A stretch of DNA of 45,614 bases from a bacterium (GTDB lineage: Bacteria > UBA9089 > JAHJRX01). A model generated the notes under the pieces. It worked only from the letters and a program-made list of their open reading frames with translations, was not told the DNA's origin and did no database searches. The stretch spans positions 1-45,614 of the forward strand of contig JASEGW010000001.1 in the NCBI GenBank assembly GCA_030017825.1, in the 5' to 3' direction. Within the stretch, counting starts at the first letter, position 1, and every line of letters begins with the position of its first letter. Shown here one piece after another: positions 25,021 through 31,341 of this stretch. The position numbers and the translations under genes were made by a program.

Positions 25021-25371
25021 TTACTCTTCGCTGCCAGAGGACGCAAGCAGTTTGGCAATTAACTCTTTTTGCTTATCTGGAGGCAGTTTTTCAAACTTCT
25101 TCACTAAACTTCCAAGACTCGCTTCGCCAACTACTCGAGCAGCTCCAGGCTTCCACTCAGCCATTGCAGCCACAATTTCGGCCGCAGACTTTCCTTTCAA
25201 AGCGAGGCCACGCATCACAGCCTGTGCCTTGACGATTGCTTCTGCAAGGTATATCGTGTAAACGACGTCCTTGCCAAACAAAGCTTCAGCTTCCTCTATG
25301 CTTTCGCCGAAGTTAACCTCAGCTTTTACTTCAAGATCGTCCAACTTTGGGATTGTTGCACTTACTTCCAT
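25021..25371 (-). CDS. hypothetical acidic helical protein, 116 aa
   Basis: 116 residues, Ala/Glu/Lys-rich, with GKSAAEIVAAMAEWKPG and a helical C terminus; no family recognised. The base composition is more GC-rich than most neighbours. It ends 20 bases before a hairpin (24969-25001), so it is the last gene of a transcription segment. Confidence 0.65.
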   Translation of the reverse strand: MEVSATIPKLDDLEVKAEVNFGESIEEAEALFGKDVVYTIYLAEAIVKAQAVMRGLALKGKSAAEIVAAMAEWKPGAARVVGEASLGSLVKKFEKLPPDKQKELIAKLLASSGSEE

Positions 25372-25394
25372 ACCTCTTTTCCTCCTTCAATATT

Positions 25395-25410
25395 TAGTGT
25401 GTACACACTA
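25395..25410. repeat. perfect 16-bp palindrome
   Basis: TAGTGTGTACACACTA spans the stop codon of the gene at 25408. It is unrelated to the twelve-copy family and was seen once. Confidence 0.7.
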
Positions 25411-25650
25411 GGCGGACACCTCATCCAGCTCCAACTCTTCTATTTCTTCCACAACTGGAATTGTGCTCTCCTTATTATCTCTCCACTGGACTTTTCTAAA
25501 TAATGCTTCCAGTTCTTTTTCAGTTGACTTATTTATCTCTCTTCCATTAATGCAGTCGCTTAATGCTCCTAAAATGAAGCTTGTTTCTCCTTTTCTAAGC
25601 CTTCTCCATTCTACTGCTTTCACTATCCACCTCAGTCGTTCATATGTCAT
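25408..25650 (-). CDS. hypothetical protein, 80 aa
   Basis: 80 residues from ATG 25650 (GGGAGGAAAG upstream; an earlier in-frame start has no site). Helical, with an acidic C terminus (EEIEELELDE). The stop codon lies inside a perfect 16-bp palindrome (25395-25410). No family recognised. Confidence 0.6.
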   Translation of the reverse strand: MTYERLRWIVKAVEWRRLRKGETSFILGALSDCINGREINKSTEKELEALFRKVQWRDNKESTIPVVEEIEELELDEVSA

Positions 25651-25831
25651 CTTTCCTCCCATGTTTAGTTATGAAGTCGGTCATCATTGATGTGAAGGCT
25701 GTTTTAAATTCTTCTTTTGATACTCTGTCTATCAACCTATTCGCCGCCAATAAAACTATCTTTCCTGTATACTCCACAATCTCTGACTCCGTTGGTGCAG
25801 TGTAGCCTGTCACTAAAACCTGGTTTATCAT
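25640..25831 (-). CDS. hypothetical protein, 63 aa
   Basis: 63 residues from ATG 25831, chosen because AAGGAGGAC sits 4-6 bases upstream; the longer frame to 25882 overlaps the previous gene without a site. Begins MINQVLVTGYTAPTESE; helical remainder. Overlaps the next gene by 11 bases. Unknown function. Confidence 0.55.
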   Translation of the reverse strand: MINQVLVTGYTAPTESEIVEYTGKIVLLAANRLIDRVSKEEFKTAFTSMMTDFITKHGRKDDI

Positions 25832-25859
25832 AAGTCCTCCTTCATTACCTTTCAATCTT

Positions 25860-26174
25860 TTATGTTCTTCCAAACGACTCAATCAGATTTTCTAACTCCT
25901 CTTGAGAGTTTTTCCTTCTATTCAGAGCAGCTATTAATGCATCTTTTACTTCATCTTGAATAGGCACATGGAAGCCGACTCTTTGCAAAAACTCTTCTGC
26001 TTGCTCTTCAGTAAAAGGGAAGTCGGTAGCGTTGAACATCTTCTCAGCTACACGAATAGCAACATCGACAACGTCTGCTGGTCTATTTATTGCCAGTCCA
26101 GCAAAGTGTATCGCCTTAACAAGTGATGCCAGTTGTGCAACTGTTACCCTAATTTGTAAATTAATTTTTCTCAT
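25860..26174 (-). CDS. hypothetical protein, possible RHH-type DNA-binding, 104 aa
   Basis: 104 residues. An N-terminal strand (INLQIRVTV) then two helices (AQLASLVKAIHFAG, ADVVDVAIRVAEKMF) give a ribbon-helix-helix-like pattern, with a helical C-terminal extension. It has its own near-perfect sigma-70 promoter (26206-26234), unusual for an internal gene of the arm, which would suit a regulator. The DNA-binding role is inferred. Confidence 0.6.
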   Translation of the reverse strand: MRKINLQIRVTVAQLASLVKAIHFAGLAINRPADVVDVAIRVAEKMFNATDFPFTEEQAEEFLQRVGFHVPIQDEVKDALIAALNRRKNSQEELENLIESFGRT

Positions 26175-26205
26175 AGTTGTGAAGCCCTCTACCTTTCATG
26201 GGTGC

Positions 26206-26234
26206 ATTATAACATATTTGGACTGAGATGTCAA
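26206..26234 (-). promoter_or_regulatory. sigma-70 promoter
   Basis: On the minus strand TTGACA (26234-26229), a 17-base spacer and TATAAT (26211-26206): an exact consensus. Transcription would start near 26198 and enter the 104-residue gene. The -35 box overlaps the stop codon of the upstream gene. Confidence 0.85.
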
Positions 26235-26605
26235 TGTCTATCTTCCAACTTCATATGTGAAAGCCTCCACTCCAACAGATGAGCTGGCAAACCTACTATC
26301 TCTGCAACTTCCTCCATATACTTCTTCACTTCTTCAGTATTCTTAAAGTTAACGTAGTAAAAGCCATATTCATTTTTCCCACTTGGAAAGTGAAGCTGCA
26401 TAGGAATAAAATTTTTGTCAAGTATGGCTTGCGCCTCTGGAGTTTTTCCAGATATGAGGAGAACATTTTCCTGCTCTACTATCTGAACAGTCATCTCCTC
26501 TATAATGTCTTCGTTAGCCTTAACTAAGGTAACAAAAGCAGTTGCCACTCCAATCTTTTTAAAGTATTCTACTGTTTCTGGCTTGAAGACGTTTTCTGCT
26601 TTCAT
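26231..26605 (-). CDS. hypothetical protein, 124 aa
   Basis: 124 residues, mixed alpha/beta (VATAFVTLVKANEDIIEEM..., QLHFPSGKNEYGFYYVNF), no family recognised. AAGGAGAG precedes ATG 26605, which overlaps the end of the upstream gene by 47 bases. Confidence 0.6.
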   Translation of the reverse strand: MKAENVFKPETVEYFKKIGVATAFVTLVKANEDIIEEMTVQIVEQENVLLISGKTPEAQAILDKNFIPMQLHFPSGKNEYGFYYVNFKNTEEVKKYMEEVAEIVGLPAHLLEWRLSHMKLEDRH

Positions 26606-26744
26606 GCTGCTCTCCTTTCTTATGTCTACTTACTGCATCATCAAACATCTTTAAGTTTCTGTTGTCAGTCTTCTTTGATATGATGCATCTTATTCCATTA
26701 TGAAGAGCGACTTCAATTCTCATTTTCTTTTTGATCTCTTTCAT
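26559..26744 (-). CDS. hypothetical basic protein, 61 aa
   Basis: 61 residues from ATG 26744 (GGAAGGGG upstream), starting MKEIKKKMRIEVALHNG; a strongly basic C terminus (KRLQARNSRIL) suggests nucleic-acid contact. The ATG overlaps the stop of the 44-codon membrane protein as ATGA. A longer reading to 26882 is rejected because it reads through that gene in another frame. Confidence 0.6.
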   Translation of the reverse strand: MKEIKKKMRIEVALHNGIRCIISKKTDNRNLKMFDDAVSRHKKGEQHESRKRLQARNSRIL

Positions 26745-26875
26745 ATATGCACCCCTTCCACTACTATAAGTGGCTCTCCTAATAAGAATAAGAGCATTGT
26801 TAACAAATATAGAATGGAAAGTACAGCCATTGTGAAACCAAGCCCAAAAAAGTATCCTTTTATAAAATCTTTCAT
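26741..26875 (-). CDS. 44-aa single-pass membrane microprotein
   Basis: 44 residues, beginning MKDFIKGYFFGLGFTMAVLS, with one long hydrophobic span (about 8-34) and a short polar tail. Support: AAGGAGGTG 5-6 bases before the ATG, an exact fit after the upstream stop, and an ATGA overlap with the downstream gene. It could be a small regulator of envelope enzymes or a host-takeover peptide; function unknown. Confidence 0.6.
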   Translation of the reverse strand: MKDFIKGYFFGLGFTMAVLSILYLLTMLLFLLGEPLIVVEGVHI

Positions 26876-26887
26876 AACACACCTCCT

Positions 26888-27091
26888 TTATCCCATTAGT
26901 TTGATATACGCTTCCTTGAGGAAGGAGTATTTATAATACTGCCCCCTGCCAGGGCCTATTCCAACCCCAACCTCTCTATGACATGATAAGCACATATTAG
27001 CCCAAAAGCCAAGAGTAGTTTTTCCATCAACGTACTTAGTCAACTCCTGAGCCCTATATGTTTGACACCTTTTGAGCTCTGGATCGTCCAC
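26888..27091 (-). CDS. conserved Zn-binding phage protein, 67 aa
   Basis: 67 residues starting at GTG 27091 with GGGAGG upstream. RAQELTKYVDGKTTLGFWAN then MCLSCHREVGVGIGPGRGQ is a recognisable small phage protein type with C/C..C/H metal ligands (RCQTYR plus CLSCH). Function unknown. First gene of the segment controlled by the 27144-27172 promoter and palindrome 27101-27124. Confidence 0.7.
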   Translation of the reverse strand: MDDPELKRCQTYRAQELTKYVDGKTTLGFWANMCLSCHREVGVGIGPGRGQYYKYSFLKEAYIKLMG

Positions 27092-27100
27092 GTCGCCTCC

Positions 27101-27124
27101 CTTCGTTTAAAATTTTAAACACAG
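27101..27124. promoter_or_regulatory. dispersed palindrome, copy 7
   Basis: Core GTTTAAAATTTTAAAC with flanks CTTC and ACAG, inside the predicted transcript start region of promoter 27144-27172 and next to the GGGAGG of the gene at 27091. Confidence 0.87.
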
Positions 27125-27143
27125 TTGCCATATTTTCACGTCC

Positions 27144-27172
27144 ATTATATCAGAAATTTGATGGAATGTCAA
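27144..27172 (-). promoter_or_regulatory. sigma-70 promoter
   Basis: Minus strand TTGACA (27172-27167), 17-base spacer, TATAAT (27149-27144): an exact consensus. The start would be near 27137, placing palindrome 27101-27124 in the first part of the transcript, at an operator-like position downstream of the start. Confidence 0.87.
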
Positions 27173-27200
27173 GTCCTTATTTAATTTTATTTACGACTCC

Positions 27201-27224
27201 CCTTGTTTAAAGTTTTAAACAAAG
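27201..27224. promoter_or_regulatory. dispersed palindrome, copy 8
   Basis: Core GTTTAAAGTTTTAAAC with flanks CCTT and AAAG, between hairpin 27221-27254 and promoter 27144-27172. Confidence 0.85.
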
Positions 27225-27254
27225 CTAATGACTCTTTGGAGGGTCATTAGCTTT
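27221..27254 (-). terminator. intrinsic terminator-like hairpin
   Basis: An 11-bp perfect stem (AAAGCTAATGA with TCATTAGCTTT) and a partly paired loop lie after the stop of the gene ending at 27268. On the minus strand the stem runs into GTTTAAAAC, giving a modest U-rich tail supplied by palindrome 27201-27224. Confidence 0.65.
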
Positions 27255-27267
27255 GGCTGGCTGTTAC

Positions 27268-27495
27268 TTAGAATCCTGCGAGCTTTTTGGCATTCTTGTT
27301 CCAGGCTCGCTTCCACTTAGGAAGCTCCTCTCGATCATTTGGCACGCTTGGTAAATTGAAGTATGGGTTAATAATATCTCCCACACCTTTTTCCCAGTAC
27401 ATTGCCAGCCTTACCAACTCCCTCATAACATCATCGTTTTGAGCAGCTTTGTAAGCCAGCTCTGCCAGCCTTCTCCTAACTATACTCTGCTTCAT
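27268..27495 (-). CDS. hypothetical protein, 75 aa
   Basis: 75 residues from ATG 27495 (GGGAGGTG upstream). Basic, helical N terminus (SIVRRRLAELAYKAAQ) and a Trp/Lys-rich C terminus (PKWKRAWNKNAKKL). No family recognised. Followed by the terminator hairpin at 27221-27254. Confidence 0.6.
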   Translation of the reverse strand: MKQSIVRRRLAELAYKAAQNDDVMRELVRLAMYWEKGVGDIINPYFNLPSVPNDREELPKWKRAWNKNAKKLAGF

Positions 27496-27515
27496 TTCTT
27501 CACCTCCCTTCATTC

Positions 27516-27728
27516 TTATTCTAACTTCCTTTCTATATAGAAGATTCCTACTCCATCCTTTAATTCAAATCTCATTCGGTATTGACCACTACCAAAAAGG
27601 ATAACTTCATTAGCAGTCAATCTATTTATTAAGTTATCCTGCTTCTGTCTTGTCCTTACTCCTTTAGAAGTTAACCACTCCCTAAAACCAGGAGCGGTAT
27701 TAAATCCTGAAACATAAATCCATTCCAT
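27516..27728 (-). CDS. hypothetical protein, 70 aa
   Basis: 70 residues from ATG 27728 (AAGGAGGA upstream), 2 bases after the previous stop. MEWIYVSGFNTAPGFREWL... VILFGSGQYRMRFELKDGVG: a beta-rich small protein with no recognised family. Confidence 0.6.
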   Translation of the reverse strand: MEWIYVSGFNTAPGFREWLTSKGVRTRQKQDNLINRLTANEVILFGSGQYRMRFELKDGVGIFYIERKLE

Positions 27729-27730
27729 CT

Positions 27731-27919
27731 TCAATCCTCCTTCCACTTTAATTCAACTCCCATTTTTTGAAAGTCTTCGAGAACTTTCCTTCGGGTTTCT
27801 TTAACTGTCGTTTCAACCCATTCAATTCGATTATCTCCGCAAGCGTGAGGCTTTGGGTTGTCATATTGCAGGAACCGAATATTCCCGCAGCCGATGCAAA
27901 CAGCCGGCTTTTGGTTCAT
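27731..27919 (-). CDS. small Zn-ribbon protein, 62 aa
   Basis: 62 residues. CIGCGNIRFL followed by a Cys/His-containing PHACGD suggests a half zinc ribbon; the C-terminal half is helical and charged. AGGAGGTG precedes the ATG by 8 bases. It is the first gene downstream of the origin-like inverted repeat region. Confidence 0.6.
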   Translation of the reverse strand: MNQKPAVCIGCGNIRFLQYDNPKPHACGDNRIEWVETTVKETRRKVLEDFQKMGVELKWKED

Positions 27920-27965
27920 CTAATTTTCACCTCCTTTTTTTATTCATTGAGGTTGCATTAAACAT

Positions 27966-28171
27966 GATACATGAAACATATAGGGGGGCCTCCGTTTCCA
28001 ATGTTTGTGAGCATAGTTACCAAGTGTATATGTATACTGTATATACACAGTATATATATATATATATATTCTTTTTTTTTATTTTTTTTTTAAAAGAAGA
28101 TATACCCATATACCCCGTAACTATGCTCACACGCATACGAAAACGGGGGGGGGGTCTATGTTTCATATATC
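27966..28171. repeat. 55-bp imperfect inverted repeat around an AT/T-rich loop
   Basis: Arm 27966-28020 against the reverse complement of 28117-28171: I count 40 of 55 positions matching. The inner 15 bases (GTAACTATGCTCACA) are identical and the outer 15 differ at one position; the middle diverges around the G-runs. The loop (28021-28116) holds TA repeats and poly-T. Confidence 0.85.
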
Positions 28172-28193
28172 ATGCATTATGCGCCATGCATTA
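28171..28193 (+). repeat. 9-bp direct repeat CATGCATTA, two copies
   Basis: CATGCATTA at 28171-28179 and 28185-28193, separated by TGCGC, just outside the right arm of the inverted repeat. Iteron-like, but with only two copies. Confidence 0.6.
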
Positions 28194-28204
28194 CTTTTTA
28201 TGTT

Positions 28205-28680
28205 GAAAGTCGCTTCAAATGGCAGGGTATCTCTGTTATACATGTCTGTGTTATTTGTCTGCTTCTGTGGCTTCTGCAGCTTCTATAGATGCCATTATCT
28301 GCTTCAGCAAGTCCTTCTGGGCATCCTTGTTTAGCTTTCTGACATCTTTAAATACGGCATCAACTGTGACAATTTTGGCTTCTCGAACTCCGATGGGCTT
28401 CACAATAATTCTGACCGTGGAGCCAAGTTCACGGAGTTTGTCATTATACCTCAGTGCATTCTGCTGCGTAATTCGCCGTGGCCTCAATGCGAGTTCGATT
28501 ACATCCTCAATCGTGCAACCTGATAAGTCGAACTCCATATCGAGTTTGACTGGCTCTTCGCCGTCGGGAGTGATGACGGCAGGCAATGACCTAACAACTC
28601 CCGTTAACTTTTCATTCAAGTTCATGGTTGGTACCTCCCTTTGATTTTAAAGAGATACCCCTCCACGTCAAGCGACTTTC
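28205..28680. repeat. 30-bp inverted repeat bracketing the first leftward gene
   Basis: 28205-28234 matches the reverse complement of 28651-28680 at 25 of 30 positions. The shared blocks are GAAAGTCGCTT, TGG and GGGTATCTCT. The copies flank the gene 28251-28625, one in its 5' leader and one beyond its stop. No target duplication is evident. Confidence 0.85.
28251..28625 (-). CDS. hypothetical protein, first leftward gene, 124 aa
   Basis: 124 residues, mixed alpha/beta (VKLDMEFDLSGCTIEDVIEL... RPRRITQQNALRYNDKLREL), no family recognised. GGGAGGTACC precedes the ATG, and a sigma-70 promoter lies about 190 bases upstream (28813-28841), leaving a long leader. Codon composition is noticeably more GC-rich than most of the arm. 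It is bracketed by the 30-bp inverted repeat, suggesting a separately acquired cassette or an RNA-level control. An antisense frame is also open but lacks a ribosome site. Confidence 0.65.
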   Translation of the reverse strand: MNLNEKLTGVVRSLPAVITPDGEEPVKLDMEFDLSGCTIEDVIELALRPRRITQQNALRYNDKLRELGSTVRIIVKPIGVREAKIVTVDAVFKDVRKLNKDAQKDLLKQIMASIEAAEATEADK

Positions 28681-28812
28681 GGTTGGGCTCAGATATTTTT
28701 AGGTTTCGCTCAGAGGCAGCACGTCCATTCCATCATCTCCCTATAGTAATGTTCAAGGGATCATTCGGCTGCTTGCCTACTCCCTATTGTCATTGCATCA
28801 AATTGTGACGGC

Positions 28813-28841
28813 ATCATACCATGGCTGAATTGAAAAGTCAA
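28813..28841 (-). promoter_or_regulatory. sigma-70 promoter of the leftward arm
   Basis: Minus strand TTGACT (28841-28836), 17-base spacer, TATGAT (28818-28813). The start would be near 28806, about 180 bases before the first ATG. Confidence 0.75.
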
Positions 28842-28960
28842 GGGTGGCCGGCCTGGGTGGGCATGGTACTCACGCCTCCAGCGCAACCGATAAAACAAGA
28901 TTTACAAACTTTTTAATGTGTACATTTTCGTACTATTCACCTGCGATTCATTTATTATAA

Positions 28961-28984
28961 CTCTGTTTAAAATTTTAAACAAAG
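28961..28984. promoter_or_regulatory. dispersed palindrome, copy 9
   Basis: Core GTTTAAAATTTTAAAC with flanks CTCT and AAAG, in the divergent control region between the two outward promoters. Confidence 0.88.
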
Positions 28985-29055
28985 CTGTATATATTTCTTA
29001 ATAGTGGAATAATATAGCTGCGCTGAATGTAGAAATATAGATATGAGGAAACCTA

Positions 29056-29178
29056 ATGTGCATTCCTACTATTGAAAAAATTAGGGTTCTATCTAAGAAT
29101 GTACAACTTTTGCCTATTGACTTCTTTAACCGAATGTGTTATAATCCTAATATAATTAATATTGTGGGAGAGTTATGA
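29056..29178 (+). CDS. possible 40-aa leader gene
   Basis: A 40-codon frame starting MCIPTIEKIRVLSKNVQLLP, with GAGGA about 7 bases upstream and a stop overlapping the HNH start as ATGA, the coupling style used elsewhere here. Against it: the excellent rightward promoter (29117-29145) lies inside it. It is either a small gene expressed from a further upstream promoter or chance. Confidence 0.25.
   Translation: MCIPTIEKIRVLSKNVQLLPIDFFNRMCYNPNIINIVGEL
29117..29145 (+). promoter_or_regulatory. sigma-70 promoter of the rightward arm
   Basis: TTGACT (29117-29122), 17-base spacer, TATAAT (29140-29145); the start would be near 29152, about 23 bases before the HNH ATG. It is the only strong promoter I see for the long packaging/virion arm. 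Confidence 0.82.
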
Positions 29179-29759
29179 AGCCATCAGAAATGTTAGGGCT
29201 TAAAAAGTGTGTAGGTAAGAAATATGGAAAGTTAACTGTAGTAGGTTACTATCCATATCCAGATGGAAAAGGGCCCAGGTGGATTTGTAAGTGTAATTGT
29301 GGAAAAGATCATATTGTGAGAGCTATTTTTCTAAAAAGAGGAGATGTTAAGAGTTGCGGTTGTATAGCAAGTGAAAACGCTAAGCCACCAAAACTTGAAG
29401 TTGGAGAAGCAGCTAAAAATAGTACCTATTTACAGTATAAACTTCAAGCTGCTAAGAGAGATTTCGACTTTACACTAACATTTGAGGAATTTGTAAAACT
29501 GGTTTCATTATCTTGTTATTATTGTGGAAGACCACCCTCAAATATAAAGAGAGGACACAATGGAGACTTTATCTATCAAGGAATTGATAGAGAAAATAGT
29601 GAGATAGGATATACAAGAAGTAATTCAGTTCCTTGTTGTAAAACTTGCAATATGGCGAAAGGTACTATGAGTCATATAGAATTTATAGCTCATATTATAA
29701 GAATGTATAAATACTCAGTGGAAGATGTGAGGAGAGATGGATACTCGCTTCAATCATGA
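29175..29759 (+). CDS. HNH endonuclease with N-terminal CxC zinc domain
   Basis: 194 residues. The N-terminal module (GKKYGKLTVVGYY, WICKCNCG, VKSCGC) is a zinc-binding domain common at the front of phage homing-type HNH proteins. The C-terminal HNH is visible as CYYCGRPPSN, YQGIDRENSEIGY, and CCKTCNMAKG. It may be a homing enzyme, or, being directly beside the terminase genes, a packaging-associated nicking enzyme. GGGAG precedes the ATG. Confidence 0.85.
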   Translation: MKPSEMLGLKKCVGKKYGKLTVVGYYPYPDGKGPRWICKCNCGKDHIVRAIFLKRGDVKSCGCIASENAKPPKLEVGEAAKNSTYLQYKLQAAKRDFDFTLTFEEFVKLVSLSCYYCGRPPSNIKRGHNGDFIYQGIDRENSEIGYTRSNSVPCCKTCNMAKGTMSHIEFIAHIIRMYKYSVEDVRRDGYSLQS

Positions 29760-30222
29760 GGGTAGAAGGTACCAAATACAGCGTCTATGGAATATCCATT
29801 ATGAGATAATGAGGCTGGCTCTCATTGGTAGGAAGGCAGCTGATATTGCCAGAGAGCTGGGCGTGACTGAAGTGATGGTTTCTTATACTCTCAATTCTGA
29901 GTTGGCAAAGCGCCGAATGGAAATTATGAGAGGGGTGAGGGATGCAGAGGCGCTTGATTTATCAATAGAGATCAAAAGGTTTGCACCTGAAGCTTTTAAG
30001 TTATTGAAAAAGGTGTTAAGAGAGTCAGATAGTGAAAAGAATAAAATTGTAGTCGCTCTTGATGTTCTTGATAGAGCTGGGTATGCTCCTCCGAAGGTTA
30101 TTGAAGGAAGGTTTATGCATGCTCACTTTACAGCTGAGGAGATTGAAGAAATGAAGAAGCGGTCTAAGGATTCTGGTCAGGTAGTAGTTGAAGGGGAACT
30201 GGTGGAGTCTAATTCTATTTAA
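29737..30222 (+). CDS. terS: terminase small subunit (HTH)
   Basis: 161 residues. The N-terminal helix-turn-helix (KAADIARELGVTEVMVSYTL) and the helical middle (EALDLSIEIKRFAPEAFKLL, then VVALDVLDRAGYAPPK) match small terminases that recognise phage DNA and regulate the large subunit. It overlaps the HNH gene by 23 bases. The large subunit is unusually far away (32982). The assignment is by fold pattern and position. Confidence 0.7.
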   Translation: MDTRFNHEGRRYQIQRLWNIHYEIMRLALIGRKAADIARELGVTEVMVSYTLNSELAKRRMEIMRGVRDAEALDLSIEIKRFAPEAFKLLKKVLRESDSEKNKIVVALDVLDRAGYAPPKVIEGRFMHAHFTAEEIEEMKKRSKDSGQVVVEGELVESNSI

Positions 30223-30233
30223 TGGAGGTAGGT

Positions 30234-30692
30234 ATGCAGGGTAGTAAAAAAGTTTTAGTTAAGTTGGGGCAGTTTGATAGAGCATCTGCTGTTTTTAGAT
30301 CGCTAGTTGGGGAGAAGCTTCCTTTTAAAGCTTCTTATTGGCTGCGAAGAGATATTGATATAATCGGCAGGGTTTATCAACCTTTTCTTGATTCTAAGGC
30401 GATACTTTTCAAAGAGTTTGCAGAGCTGAATGAGGAAGGTAATGTTAAGCTTGATGAAACTGGGACGAATGTTAAACTGCTTGAAAACAAGAAAGAGGAG
30501 TTCTGGAAGCAATATATTGAGTTGGCAAACAAAGAAGTTGAAATTGAAGTCTATCCTTTAAAACTCGAGTGGTTTGACATAGCCACTAATTGTCCTCACT
30601 GTAAGAAATCTATTGAGGAGAAAAGAGTAGCAATTTCAGTTGAAGATTTAGTTGCCATTGACTTTCTTTTAGAGGAGGATGAAGATGCATAA
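30234..30692 (+). CDS. hypothetical protein (DUF1617-like), 152 aa
   Basis: 152 residues from ATG 30234 (GGAGGTAGGT immediately upstream; the ATG at 30222 is part of that site). Helical, with DIIGRVYQPFLDSKAILFKEF..., and a late CPHCKK motif. The repeated 'LxxLxxxxLPFKASYWLxR' start resembles small DUF1617-type phage proteins. Function unknown. Overlaps the next gene by 8 bases. Confidence 0.6.
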   Translation: MQGSKKVLVKLGQFDRASAVFRSLVGEKLPFKASYWLRRDIDIIGRVYQPFLDSKAILFKEFAELNEEGNVKLDETGTNVKLLENKKEEFWKQYIELANKEVEIEVYPLKLEWFDIATNCPHCKKSIEEKRVAISVEDLVAIDFLLEEDEDA

Positions 30693-31341
30693 ATTTATTG
30701 GTAATCTCCTTCTAAGTATATTGATAGGTTTGGTAATTCTCAGTATTACCATCGGCAGTTCACATGCAAGTGGTGGATCGTGTCCATCTTTCAAAGCTGG
30801 ATCTGTAATCCTCCCTAAGGGAACACATATGGAAGGCAAAACTGTCTATATGTTGATTCGTGATATGGATTTTGAGAAGTTGAGGGATGATCTGGTAGCT
30901 CTTGACAACTATTCCTATAATACATTAGTAATTGATTTATATTCCTACGGCGGCTCTTTGTTTAACGCTATGGGAATGATTTCACTAATCTCAAAAGTAC
31001 AAGCAAATGGAAAGATTGTTGAGATTCGTGCAAAAGGTATAATTGCGTCTGCTGGCCTTCTTATATTGTTGAGTGGGAGTGAAGGCCATAGATTCATCGA
31101 CCGATATGCGCTTGTTATGTTTCACGAACTTTGGTCTTTGAAATTCTTTGCTATTGAGACTCCATCCTCAAAGGAAGATGAAGCCTTAGTTTATAGGAAG
31201 ATTCAAAACAACGTAAACTCTTATATAACTTCACGAAGCAAAATCACTCGTGAGGAGCTGGAGTTACGTATTCGTAATAAAGAGTTTTGGCTGACTGCAG
31301 ATGAAGCTGTAAAGTATGGATTTGCAGATAGGATAGACTAA
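30685..31341 (+). CDS. exported ClpP/SppA-like serine protease
   Basis: 218 residues from ATG 30685 (GAGGAGG, about 6-base spacer). Residues 1-30 look like a cleavable signal peptide (basic start, LLLSILIGLVILSITIG, cleavage near SSHA). The rest is a ClpP/crotonase fold: LYSYGGSLFNAM, nucleophile Ser in IIASAGLLILLSG, His in VMFHELWS, and the C-terminal LTADEAVKYGFADRID typical of ClpP. Head-maturation ClpP proteases of phages are cytoplasmic, so the signal and the position beside lysis genes suggest periplasmic action. Substrate unknown. Confidence 0.82.
   Translation: MHKFIGNLLLSILIGLVILSITIGSSHASGGSCPSFKAGSVILPKGTHMEGKTVYMLIRDMDFEKLRDDLVALDNYSYNTLVIDLYSYGGSLFNAMGMISLISKVQANGKIVEIRAKGIIASAGLLILLSGSEGHRFIDRYALVMFHELWSLKFFAIETPSSKEDEALVYRKIQNNVNSYITSRSKITREELELRIRNKEFWLTADEAVKYGFADRID

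Larger units (their letters stand above)
27125..27267. other. intergenic terminator-palindrome-promoter block
   Basis: Reading leftward this 143-base gap holds the hairpin at 27221-27254, palindrome 27201-27224, then the consensus promoter 27144-27172, followed by palindrome 27101-27124. No gene is visible. It is a compact boundary between two transcription units. Confidence 0.6.
27920..28250. other. 331-bp gene-free region: inverted repeat with AT and poly-T core (candidate replication origin)
   Basis: No convincing gene. It contains a 55-bp imperfect inverted repeat (27966-28020 against 28117-28171), alternating TA tracts, two T-runs of 9 and 10 bases, G-runs of 6 and 10 bases, a 9-base direct repeat, and one arm of the repeat that brackets the next gene. 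Such a mix of an easily melted core and a large cruciform is typical of phage origins. This is inference; no DnaA boxes were seen. Confidence 0.45.
28626..29174. promoter_or_regulatory. 549-bp divergent control region
   Basis: Separates the leftward and rightward arms. It contains the leftward promoter 28813-28841 with a 180-base leader, a GC-rich patch (about 28845-28885), palindrome 28961-28984, and the rightward promoter 29117-29145. Apart from one weak 40-codon frame (29056-29178), no gene is seen. It is the natural place for an early switch. Confidence 0.7.

Noticed and set aside
26559..26882. 107-codon reading of the 26.6-26.9 kb region
   Set aside because: Its first half is out of frame with a better supported 44-residue gene that has a strong start site and ATGA coupling.
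28219..28644. 141-codon frame antisense to the first leftward gene
   Set aside because: No ribosome site or promoter on that strand; the minus-strand gene has both.
28205..28680. An insertion sequence around the first leftward gene
   Set aside because: The gene shows no transposase motif and no target duplication is visible at the repeat ends.
28735..28760. ACTATAGGGAGA on the minus strand, like the end of a T7 promoter
   Set aside because: Only the initiation part matches; the -17 to -8 recognition part does not, and no phage RNA polymerase gene is present.
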